From Oppiella nova (taxonomy: Eukaryota; Arthropoda; Arachnida; Sarcoptiformes; Oppiidae): a stretch of 20,747 nucleotides of DNA. The number at the start of each line of letters is the position of its first letter. The first letter of the stretch is position 1. The notes under the pieces were generated by a model, which was given only the letters and a program-made list of their open reading frames with translations, was not told where the DNA came from and did not search any database. Shown one piece after another: positions 1 to 9,189 of this stretch. The stretch lies in NCBI GenBank assembly GCA_905397405.1, contig CAJPVJ010000650.1, forward strand, positions 1-20,747, given 5' to 3'. A program made the translations under genes and the position numbers.

Positions 1-187
1 AACACGTCCTGTAATAGTTGTCACTACCGGTGCTCGACTTCAGTGGACTCGAGTAACAGTAACTGCCGTTCAGATGGGCGTAGAACTGGTGCTCCTGTAT
101 GTCCTCAACGGACACGTCCGACACATCGGCCCAAACACTCGCCATCACTGCCATCACTACCAATACGGCCATCAATTTGCAGTTCAT
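1..187 (-). CDS. Secreted cysteine-containing peptide, copy 1 (partial; C-terminus outside window)
   Basis: The minus-strand frame starts with ATG at 187-185 and runs off the left edge after 62 codons. Residues 1-20 form a clear signal peptide (MNCKLMAVLVVMAVMASVWA) with a probable cut after Ala20, so the product should be secreted. The mature part starts with an acidic stretch, then an N-glycosylation sequon inside NGSYCYS with the first mature cysteine. Over all 187 bases it differs from the plus-strand gene at 1975-2205 by only two bases, both silent, whereas the sequence just upstream of the two ATGs does not align. By analogy with that copy, about 14 residues with four more cysteines lie beyond the window. 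The coding region is far richer in G+C than its surroundings. I do not recognise the family; function unknown. Confidence 0.75.
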   Translation of the reverse strand, partial: MNCKLMAVLVVMAVMASVWADVSDVSVEDIQEHQFYAHLNGSYCYSSPLKSSTGSDNYYRTC

Positions 188-776
188 TTTATTGTCAGTT
201 TTATTGATCTATTCAAATACATAATTAATTAATTAAAACTTTTATTATTATAATTATTACATTCATTACTGTACCACAAGTACCACATTTATTTTAGTTA
301 ATAAATTAGTAAGAGATATTTAAGAAAATTACAATACAGTAGTATCCTGGTTGATGATTTGGTCATTGTTTTGGTCGTATTTCTTATATGCTTAATAGAG
401 CATAGATTTAAATTACAACAAAATATTCTTGAAGATTTTTTAGGCAAACATTAAAACACATTACGAGGTTTCATATTGTAACTTACTATGTTTACAACAT
501 AAATGTATAATATTCATATTAATAAAAATCATTAATAGTAAACAAAAGTTGTGCTAGCTTAAATCTTCTTTAACTTTATTATTTTAAAGAATATAATGCA
601 ATATTTAAAGTATTGTTATTTAGTTTTAATATAATATAATTTTAGTATTTTTTCATTAGGACGTTTAATTTTAAAATCTTTTATTGGTTTAATTATTTCA
701 AATAGAAATACATTGATTAAATAAATAAGTATTGAGTGTCTGAACCAAAATTCAATCGATTTGTAGACATTTAAAT
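188..776. other. AT-rich intergenic stretch between two minus-strand peptide genes
   Basis: No supported gene is seen. It should hold the 3' end of the 777-1007 gene and the promoter of copy 1. A minus-strand AATAAA at 680-685 lies about 92 bases past the stop of the upstream gene and could be its polyadenylation signal. Short open frames here are simple AT-rich translations without similarity to neighbours. Confidence 0.4.
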
Positions 777-1007
777 TCAAAGACAAATCATGAAACAGGT
801 ATACTTTCCCTGAAGTATAACACATTTGTATTGATAGGTACACCCAATACGAGCCATTAGATTGTGTTGTTGTCCAGAATAACAGTAACTGCCGTTTATA
901 AGAGCCATCATCTCATTCATGTCCTTCACGTCAACCGAGTCATCCACAGCCCAGACACCGGCCATAACAACAATCACCACCAAAATTGTCATTAATTTAA
1001 CGCTCAT
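777..1007 (-). CDS. Secreted cysteine-containing peptide, diverged paralogue
   Basis: A complete single-exon frame of 76 residues, the same length as the plus-strand gene at 1975. Residues 1-20 (MSVKLMTILVVIVVMAGVWA) are a signal peptide with the same VWA cleavage site, followed by an acidic linker (DDSVDVKDMNEM) and the shared NGSYCYS block with its N-glycosylation sequon. The mature part has five cysteines spaced C-x13-C-x5-C-x8-C-x3-C, against C-x17-C-x3-C-x4-C-x3-C in the plus-strand paralogue, so cysteine number and order are kept while the loops change length. An odd number of cysteines suggests one free thiol or a disulfide-linked dimer. The start is supported by the paralogous ATG with the same preceding AATAAA-like bases. 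Secreted effector, antimicrobial or salivary peptide are all possible; nothing decides. Confidence 0.75.
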   Translation of the reverse strand: MSVKLMTILVVIVVMAGVWAVDDSVDVKDMNEMMALINGSYCYSGQQHNLMARIGCTYQYKCVILQGKYTCFMICL

Positions 1008-1052
1008 TTTATTAGCTATTAAATTGTTTAATTAATACCTAAAATAATAACG

Positions 1053-1060
1053 GTTATATA
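1053..1060 (-). promoter_or_regulatory. Possible TATA box for the 777-1007 peptide gene
   Basis: On the minus strand the bases read TATATAAC, 46-53 bases before the ATG. This is a plausible core promoter spacing with a short leader, but such words are common in DNA this rich in A+T. Confidence 0.25.
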
Positions 1061-1878
1061 AGGTATAAATAATAAAATAAAAATGTATTCTTAGTAGTCT
1101 TACCTTAAGGTTAGTATTATAAAAGTGTTTAATGTAATGGTTTTTTGTTTTGACTTTTATATTCATTTATGATCCGGTTACTATTTATAAAACTATGAAA
1201 TAATTTATTGCGAAATGCAATGCTTACTGATTTATATCCAATATATCAGTCACAAGAATCTTTAAATTTTGTTTAGTAAATAAATAAATAAATCTTTATC
1301 ATGTTAAATGAGTTTATTTTGTGTGACACAACTTATAAGACTTAGTTACTATTAAAGTCACTTTTGTCTGTTAATAATCACAATGTAATTTGTTATTTAT
1401 AAAAAATAATTATTTAAATTAATGGTATTTTGAATACTCGTTTTCATATTTAAAACAGTGTTATTAATAATAACTTATCTATGTATTTTAAGTTATAGTT
1501 CAATACACTTCTATTTTATTATGTTATCTTAAATTAGGTGATTACTAAAATCATAGCATTACAGTACAAGATATATGTTGTATAATAACATGAATAGGAT
1601 ATCAAAAAAGATTTATTTAATAATATTTGATTAACATTGACAAAATATTTACAAATTGCAATATTTTAGTTTACTATATTTAATATAATTATATTTCCAA
1701 TAAGCAAACTTTGTATTTAAACTAATAAATAATAATTAATAAATTTCTAAGAACTCAAGCTAAATAATAGGATGTCAAATAAAAACTTAATTTTAATATC
1801 AATATTATGTAAATATAAAGAACCTGTATAATAAATGATTATATGAGATATGGATCACAAAAAGGATTTGAAATCTAA

Positions 1879-1886
1879 TATAAAAG
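1879..1886 (+). promoter_or_regulatory. Probable TATA box for the 1975-2205 peptide gene
   Basis: TATAAAAG followed by GAG is close to the metazoan TATA consensus. About 31 bases downstream an initiator-like TCAC occurs at 1910-1913, the canonical TATA-to-start distance. That would give a leader of about 63 bases before the ATG at 1975. Confidence 0.5.
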
Positions 1887-1974
1887 GAGTTTCAATAACC
1901 ACTTATAAATCACTAAAACTTATTAATCAAACTATTATTTCTGAAAAAGACGTTATTCAAAATTAATAGCAAAA

Positions 1975-2205
1975 ATGAACTGCAAATTGATGGCCGTATT
2001 GGTGGTGATGGCAGTGATGGCGAGTGTTTGGGCGGATGTGTCGGACGTGTCCGTTGAGGACATACAGGAGCACCAGTTCTACGCCCATCTGAACGGCAGT
2101 TACTGTTACTCGAGTCCACTGAAGTCGAGCACCGGTAGTGACAACTATTACAGGACGTGTTGGAAAGTCTGTGTCGGACGGGTTTGTTACACGAAGTGTC
2201 AATAA
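1975..2205 (+). CDS. Secreted cysteine-containing peptide, copy 2 (complete)
   Basis: A single-exon frame of 76 residues. Residues 1-20 are a signal peptide ending in VWA; the mature peptide of 56 residues begins with an acidic segment (DVSDVSVEDIQE), then NGSYCYS with an N-glycosylation sequon. The C-terminus is dense in cysteines (CWKVCVGRVCYTKCQ) and is basic, so the mature chain runs from acidic to basic. Five mature cysteines are spaced C-x17-C-x3-C-x4-C-x3-C. A TATA box and initiator-like site lie upstream at normal spacing. The gene is an inverted near-identical copy of the one at 1-187 and a distant paralogue of 777-1007. Its G+C content is about half, against roughly a quarter around it. 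No known toxin, defensin or allergen family is recognised; the short secreted architecture is all that can be claimed. Confidence 0.8.
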   Translation: MNCKLMAVLVVMAVMASVWADVSDVSVEDIQEHQFYAHLNGSYCYSSPLKSSTGSDNYYRTCWKVCVGRVCYTKCQ

Positions 2206-2701
2206 TATCACACAATTGTGACAAGTTTTAAATTTATTGAAATTTCATAAAACGTCGATTTATAATTTATAGCATATTTTATCCGGTTTAAATACGAATA
2301 TAAAAGTGAATTAATATTATACATATAATTTATTATATAATCAACTATTGTAAAAATTATATAATAATTTTGGTGTATTCATATAAATTTAATAAAATAT
2401 GTGACATTATAATATAAAGTTTTATGATTTTCGTGATCTATTTATTATTTGTTTATTTAATATTATTTATTAGAAAATTTAATTTTAATATTTAAAAGAA
2501 ATAAAACTTATTTTTGCAGATTATCAATTAATTTATTATAATCATGGCAACCTTTTAAAGGTAAACTATTGATGCATTTTAATTTTTAATTTTTAATTTA
2601 AAAATATTATTTTTATGAATTCAATATGATGATAGTAGATAAAGATAAATTTAATTAAACATGTTAATTTATGATACGTGTTTATAATAAAAGTAACCAT
2701 T
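2206..2701. other. Convergent intergenic stretch
   Basis: It lies between the 3' ends of the plus-strand peptide gene and the minus-strand receptor gene A. Extremely AT-rich, with no supported gene. It contains candidate polyadenylation signals on both strands. Confidence 0.4.
2391..2396 (+). terminator. Candidate polyadenylation signal
   Basis: AATAAA lies 186 bases after the stop of the peptide gene at 1975-2205, in a convergent intergenic region. The motif is frequent by chance in AT-rich DNA. Confidence 0.25.
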
Positions 2702-4136
2702 TCAAATGTTAATACAAATATATTCACCAATGTACACTGTAAGTGAAATAATAAAACCAAATGATAGCATATAAAGCACACCAATTGTATGTCTAATAGA
2801 AATTTGTTCAAACTCTTTAATATCGCTCAAATAAAATTCATTAAAAAATTTCAATTCCCCGATCAGTTTGTTTAATAACTGCAACCACTGGTTATACAGT
2901 CCACTTTCTGTGATTTGTGTGATTCTGTTAAATAGAAATAAATAATTTGTTAAATATTTCCTAGACAAATTAACAATAATATTACTGACAATGTATTCAA
3001 AGGTTTGAGTACATGATAGGCGTGTGCTTTATTAACCATCAAAAAGTACGGCAAAACCCCACCGCCATCACGTGATATATGAAACTTGTTGGACAGACTA
3101 CTGGTGCCGTTTGAGGCACTCCTAAATGAGAACATCAAGTCCCACAGGTTGTGCACATAGGCATACTGTCCACTATTTAGGTAATCCACAAATAACTGCT
3201 TGAATTTTGGCGAAGAATTTGGTCTCAAAATTGTAATTCTGTTACGAAAATTCTGAGCCATTGGTGTGTTTTGGGTGTAGGCATAATGAACTAGCTCATT
3301 ATTACTATACACCATTATTTTGATGTCCGGTTTGCGGTAGAGGTCTTCCCACGAGTCAATCCTGTCCTCAGGTATGGGTTTAATCATGTAATCCAATAGA
3401 AAACTACAAAACTCTATGGATGTGAGGGTCACTAATATTAACCACAAACCGATCAATACTTTTGTAAAATTGTTATTAATTTTAATGCAATTTGGGATCG
3501 ATTTTGATATTAAAAGTATGAATAAACTCCAACAGTAGTGATAAAAAATGTTTAATGTTTTGTGCCCAACATTACACATTAATAGTGAACTAATAAGCAG
3601 TAATGATATAAATAGTAAAATCCAAAAATAATGATCAAAACATTGAAAATATTGAAACAGCGGTTGTTTTCCCGCAAACACGTGATAAGCAATACTTCCC
3701 ATTGAGTTGAAGCCAATTGTATTTGTAGGCAATATATCGACTGTAAAATTGGTTACATTTGTAAACTTTTCTTTAAAATATAAATAATTATGTGAATCGA
3801 TATCCATAAGCCATAGGTAGGGGGCATTGGTTTTCAATTTGGCGTAAAATTCATCCGGACCCTTCCATGGCGGGATGTATTTGTAACTAAAAGCATTAAA
3901 TATTGTAATCATATCATGGTATTATACAAATTAAGATCTAACCCAAGATTATGCTTATGAATGAATTCCTTGAATATCATGATTAGTGGCCCACAAACCA
4001 ATTGCTGTCCATTTATAACGGGGAATACATTGGGGAGTGTTATGTCCGGTTGTATCGATACTATACTACTATCGCTAAAATTATTGACTGATTGTGAGTA
4101 ATAATCGTTTGGTAAGAGACACTCTTTTCCAATCAT
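2702..4136 (-). CDS. Ionotropic receptor A (divergent IR), three exons
   Basis: Exons on the minus strand: 4136-3943, 3886-2990, 2924-2702; introns of 56 and 65 bases; 1,314 coding bases, 437 residues. Both introns interrupt codons after their second base, as in genes B and C. The second donor (gtcagt) is unusual but is placed by alignment with its paralogues. Order of parts: short S1 half with CGPL and FIHKHN (to about residue 147), M1 (about 148-168), pore loop ending SKSIP (about 180-196), M2 (about 207-232), then KPIPEDRIDSWEDL, the S2 half (ending FHISRDGGG..LPYF), an ITESGLYNQW motif, and M3 near the C-terminus. This is the core of an IR subunit, a ligand-gated cation channel of sensory neurons. 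There is no amino-terminal domain, as usual for divergent IRs, and no clear signal peptide. Frame intact; ligand unknown. Confidence 0.85.
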
Positions 4137-4590
4137 TTTTGAAATATAATTTAAGATTTTACTTATTTATTACACTTTTATTTCGCACCACTCAGAGAAT
4201 ATGAGAAATAAACATTTCAAATAGATTTTTGCAAAATGTCCTCAATATTTAAATACAATGATTTACACATTAAATGTATAGAAATGATTAATATTGATAT
4301 TTCTGTCAATACACAAGAAAAGCTACTCTAAATGTACAAATTCATATTATGTATGTCATATTATGTAATAAATTGTTTACCATAAGTGAAATATTAACTT
4401 AATTTTTATTGATTACGTAAATATCAACATGATTAATATGAGTACTGTACTAATAAGTATTTTCTTATTAAAATAAAGTTTTGTATTAATAACAATTTTA
4501 CTTATAGAATACAACTACAAATGCCATGATATTCATAGTAAAAATATTATAATCTATTAAATTATTTATGACACTTAAATAAAGATCATT
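4137..4590. other. Intergenic stretch between IR genes A and B
   Basis: AT-rich, no supported gene. It should hold the promoter of gene A and the 3' end of gene B. Confidence 0.4.
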
Positions 4591-6220
4591 TTATTGAAAT
4601 GTTAAATTCCTATGGTTGTAAGGATATACCATATAATAGAGATTTATGCAAAATATTGTAAACACTCTTACTTTATGAGAAGTAATGATATTTTCACAAA
4701 ATAACACTAAACATGATATAAATGTACCACAGATTAATAAATAAAATAAATCAATAGTATGTCGAATTGATATTTCTTCAAAATTCTTAATATCGTTTAA
4801 ATGAAATTCATCATAAAATTTTAAACCCCCGATCAGTTTAGCAAATAACTTCAACCAATGATTATACAGCCCACTTTCTGAGATTTGTGTAATTCTGTTA
4901 AATATAACTTATATAAATAATATTCACCTTGTATAAGTAATATAATAATAACCAATACATACATCACATTCAATGATTTGAGTAGTTTGTGAGCAAAAGC
5001 TTTATTAAAGATCAAAAAGTAGGGCAGTTCTCCTCCACCTTCACGTGATATATGAAACCTCTTTGACAGACTACTGGTGCCATTGGAGATAACCCGGAAT
5101 GTGGATATCAGGTTCCACGGGTTGTTCACATAGGCATACTGTTCACTATTCAAAGATTTAGTGAAATCTATCCAGAATCCGGGGTAAGAATTTGGTTTTA
5201 CTATTTGAAGTCTGTTACGAAAATTCTGAGCCATTGGAGTATTCTGTGTGTTGGCATAAGTAACGAGTTGACTGTTACTAAAGGCAAGTATCTTGATGTT
5301 TGGTTTGTGGTAGAGGTCTTCCCACGAGTCAATTCGTTGCAGAGGTATCGGTGTAATCATGTAATCCAATAGAAAACTACTGAATACTATCGATATAAAT
5401 GTGGCTAATAATAGCCATAATGCGATAAATATTTTTACAAAATTTATTCCCACGAGTCAATTCGTTGCAGAGGTATCGGTGTAATCATGTAATCCAATAG
5501 AAAACTACTGAATACTATCGATATAAATGTGGCTAATAATAGCCATAATGCGATAAATATTTTTACAAAATTTACTTTCATTTTGATTTCTATCGGAATT
5601 GATTTCGGTATTAAAAGTATGAGCAAGTTCCAAAAATATTTGCAATAATTAAATAATGTTTGGTTTAAATCTCTACACATTATTAGGGTAGTAATAAATA
5701 ATAATGAAATAAATAGTAAAATCCAAAAGTAATAATCAAAACAATTAATATATTGAAATAGCGGTTGTTTTCCGGTGTGTACCTGATAAGCAATACTTCC
5801 CATTGAGTTAAAGCCAATTATATTTGAATGCATTATATTAATATGATTTGAAAACTTTTGTTGAAAATATAGGTAGTTATTTGAGTCAACATCCATAAGC
5901 CATAAATAGGGTGCTTTTGAATCTAATTGTGTGTTTAACTTATCATGGGTTCTGAATGGCTTCATGCAGTGATATCTATTTTAAAAATATTTTTTAAAAT
6001 TAAAATACTATAAGTTGTATACTTACCGCATATTGTGTTTATGAATGAATTCCTTAAATATCATGACTAATGGCCCACAAATCAATTTATTTTCATTTAT
6101 GTTTTTGTAGACATTGGGAAGTGATATATCCGGCTGTATTACTAGTAGATTACTATCACTTAAATTATTTATGTATCTTGAATGAATTGTATCTGGCATA
6201 AAACACTCTTTTGCAGTCAT
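4591..6220 (-). CDS. Ionotropic receptor B (divergent IR), frame broken by a 128-base tandem repeat
   Basis: Exons: 6220-6027, 5975-4963, 4894-4591, with donors gtaagt and gtatgt and introns of 51 and 68 bases. The same IR parts as gene A are present: MxxKEC start, IQPDISLPNVY, CGPLVMI, M1, pore loop ending PKSIP, M2 followed by PIPLQRIDSWEDL, S2 with FHISREGGG, ISESGLYNHW, and M3. Exon 2 contains an exact tandem repeat (5319-5574) of period 128, not a multiple of three, so M2 and RIDSWE are encoded twice and the frame shifts at the second copy. Counted with one repeat unit the coding length is 1,383 bases (460 codons plus stop), a multiple of three and close to A and C. Exon 3 runs about 30 residues past the ends of A and C; a gtaaga after SHK could be an extra donor. 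The final stop overlaps an AATAAA. Assembly artefact or pseudogenising duplication are both possible. Confidence 0.8.
5319..5574. repeat. Exact 128-base tandem duplication inside IR gene B
   Basis: Bases 5319-5446 are repeated without a single difference at 5447-5574. Flanking bases stop matching at once on both sides. The unit covers the M2 segment and the following RIDSWE coding region. The repeat period equals that of the repeat in the first Gr gene at 9318. Confidence 0.95.
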
Positions 6221-6790
6221 TTTTAAAACATAAATATGTATTACACTTGTATTTTCTTATGACCACATAATAGATTCATAGTCATATGCAATATTGATTT
6301 ATTTTATACTCAAAGTGATTATATTATGCTAAATAGTTAAAAACTTGTATTATTTGTATACTTCATGTACAAAGTATTATTAGAATATGATACAATATGT
6401 AACATTAGTAATTAGTAACATTACATATCAAATACAATATTAATTAATCTGTTAGATTCTTATTTATATTTATTAATTAATTAATTTTTAGATCGAGATT
6501 CAATCTAATAAATTAATATTACCGGTATATGTAACATAGATTCTTAATGTAATATTTGCATTTTCAGTACATTCCTAGAGCATTTATCGTGAATATTAAG
6601 AATATTAAATTATTCTCTTTTTAATAATAATTGTGATACAGGTATTGATTTATTTGAACTTAATTGTATAATAATTGCACTTTATTTATATTTGATTTTA
6701 AACCTGGGGGTTGTTGTACATTTTGAGATTTTATTGGAAACTTTAAAATCAAGGTTTATTATATTTATTTAAAATTTATTATTTAAGAAT
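6221..6790. other. Intergenic stretch between IR genes B and C
   Basis: No supported gene. A TTAATTAA-rich palindromic run lies near 6472-6487, and a minus-strand AATAAA at 6730-6735 sits 56 bases past the stop of gene C as a possible polyadenylation signal. Confidence 0.4.
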
Positions 6791-8284
6791 TTAAAAATAA
6801 TTCCTAATGACATATTCACAAATAAACACTATAAATGATATAACATGACCACAAATTAATATATAAAATAAATCAATTGTATGTCTAATGTCTAAATTCT
6901 CAAATTCCTTAATACTACTTAAATAAATGTCATTATAAAACTTTAATTCTCCGATCAGTTTGGATAATAACTTCAGCCAATTATTATAGATTCCGTTTTC
7001 TATCAGTTGTGTTATTCTGTATATAAAACAGTATAAAAATAAATATTTCAATTAATTAACAGTTATATATAGATATTGTAATTAATATTTAGTATTATAT
7101 TAAATTAGCTGTAAAATGAATACTCACATGAAATTGAATGGCTTAAGTATTTGGTGAGCAATTGCTTTATTAACAATCAAAAAGTATGGCAGTTCTCCCC
7201 CACCCTCTCGTGATATATGAAACTTTTTTGAAAAGCTACTGGTGCCATTTGAGACAAACCTAAATGTGGACATCATGTTCCACTGATTGTTCACATAAGC
7301 ATACTGTCCACTATTCATGCAATTCATAAAAGTCTTCCAGAATTTCGGAGTAAAACTCGGTCTAAATATTTCGATCCTTTTGCGAAAATTCAGAGCCATT
7401 CGTGTGTTTTCTGTGTTGGCATAAGTAACCAGTTCATTATTCATGAATATCATTATCTTAATGTCAGGCTTATGGTAGAGGTCTTCCCACGAGTCAATCC
7501 TGTCCTCAGGTATGGCTGTAATCATGTAATCCAATAGAAAACTACAGAATACTATGGATGTAAGCGTCACTAATAATAACCACAAACTTATTAATACTTT
7601 TCCTAAATAACTGTTAATATTCAGTACTTTTGGTATTGATTTTGATATTAAAATTATAAATAAACTCCAACAGTATTGGCAATAAGTAACTATTGTTTTG
7701 TTCGCAACTTTAAACATTAATAGTGAACTAATAAGTAGTAATGAAACAAATAGTAAAATCCAATAATAATAATCAAGACATTGAAAATACTGAAATAGCG
7801 GTTGTTTTCCGGCAAACACTTGATAAGCAATACTTCCCATTGAATTAAAGCCAATGGTATTTGTACGCAATATATTTACCCTATAATTGGAAAATCTATG
7901 TTTAAAATATAAATAATTATTTGAGTCCACATCCATAAGCCATATGTCAGGCGTTTTAGTTTTTAAGTTAGCGTATAACTCATTGATACCATTATATGGC
8001 TTCATGTATCGAAAGCTATTTAAAAAATTAATTTTATTAAAGTTATATTATATTACTTAAAAAATTAAATATCACCTCATATTGTGTTTATGAATACTAG
8101 TGAACGCCTTCATTATCATGACTAATGGCCCGCAAATCAATTGCCTCCGATTACTGTCCCATTTATAAACATTGGGAAGTGTTATATCCGGCTGAATTGT
8201 TACATTTATTAGACTATTATTTTTAAAATTATTTACTGCTTTTGAATAAATAAATATAATTAGATAAAACACACTCTTTTTCAT
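6791..8284 (-). CDS. Ionotropic receptor C (divergent IR), three exons
   Basis: Exons: 8284-8076, 8015-7128, 7016-6791; introns of 60 and 111 bases with donors gtgata and gtgagt; 1,323 coding bases, 440 residues. It aligns end to end with A and B: IQPDITLPNVY, CGPLVMI, HKHNM, then exon 2 with WLMDVDSNNYLYF, M1, pore loop ending SKSIP, M2, PEDRIDSWEDL, FHISREGGG, and exon 3 with LIENGIYNNW and M3. The start is uncertain. The ATG aligned with those of A and B is at 8288, where the first codons read MNEKEC, but a 4-base (AATA) expansion around 8244-8260 takes that frame out. The ATG four bases later, at 8284, restores the downstream frame and gives a different, hydrophobic N-terminus (MKKSVFYLIIFIY). 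Role as for A. Confidence 0.82.
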
Positions 8285-9189
8285 TCATATTTTGTAATAA
8301 TATTAGATGTTATACTATATGAAAATATGTTTTATTTTATGTTTAGTCTATATGGCTTAAATACAGTAGTACTATGTACTAGAGTAATGATAAATTGTTT
8401 ATTTTATAATATAATATAATTTATATTTCCTTTTTCATGAAATAAAATTCTGTTTTTATTAGCTCTGTTTATATTGATTTTTAAATTGTTTTCTTATGCA
8501 TTAATGAATATATTATATTATATTAAGGTTTTATATTATTCATATTTTATAACAAAAATATTTACAAAAGATATTAAAAACAAACAACATTTCCTTAAGA
8601 TTATATAAAATATTTTTGTTTGTAAATAGTAAACATTTTGAAAAACAATTTATTAATTATATTTTTTTAATTAGTGCCAGCCTAATATGTATTTTTGTTG
8701 TAAATTATACCGTAATTTAAAATGATTACTATATTAATAGTACTAAAATAGTGGATTGCATAATCATTATTGTTTCATAAATTATATTTGTTTTTAAAAA
8801 TTAATGACATTACCTATTACAGTATCATTAATATACCTATAAATAATCTATATCGTTTCATAAATCATATTTGTTTTTAAAACTTAATGGCATTACCTAT
8901 TACAGTATCATTAATATACCTATTAATAATATATATCGTTTCATAAATCATTGTTTTAAAAACTTGTTGACATTACCTATTGCAGTATCATTATTATTCT
9001 CTTAATAAACACAAAATTCATTTTTGAATACATCATAAGTACGTTATACTAGTATTAAATGCGAGTTAGGATTTCATTTGATTAGTGGTGTGAAATAAAT
9101 TACAGTTCTTCAAATATTTAATAATAATCGTCATTTTATTTAACAACATATTCAATTTCAACAGTTTTACAATATTCAAAATTATAAAA
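8285..9189. other. Divergent intergenic region between IR gene C and the first Gr gene
   Basis: It separates the minus-strand IR cluster from the plus-strand Gr cluster and must hold the promoters of both. No gene is seen. The only structure found is the 83-base tandem repeat listed separately. Confidence 0.45.
8772..9008. repeat. Three-copy tandem repeat, period 83 bases
   Basis: Copies start at 8772, 8855 and 8938, each with GTTTCATAAAT followed by CATTACCTATT.CAGTATCATTA. The first two are full length and differ at a few bases; the third is shortened and decays at its end. The differences between copies argue for a real, older array rather than an assembly error. Confidence 0.85.

Larger units (their letters stand above)
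1008..1974. other. Divergent intergenic region between peptide genes
   Basis: Very AT-rich; it separates the minus-strand gene ending upstream at 1007 from the plus-strand gene starting at 1975. Apart from the two TATA-like sites listed separately, I see no gene, RNA or repeat. Bases 1280-1291 are a short (AAAT)n run. Confidence 0.4.

Noticed and set aside
616-843. 75-residue minus-strand frame overlapping the end of the middle peptide gene
   Set aside because: AT-rich chance frame without similarity to anything in the window.
1913-2224. Minus-strand open frames across the peptide gene
   Set aside because: They overlap the sense gene with a signal peptide and promoter; the antisense translations are low-complexity artefacts.
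2940-2975. Alternative donor (gttaat) for IR gene A
   Set aside because: It keeps the frame but adds residues absent from B and C; the donor at 2989 aligns exactly with both paralogues.
8772-9008. CRISPR-like array
   Set aside because: The copies are contiguous 83-base tandem units without unique spacers, in eukaryotic DNA.
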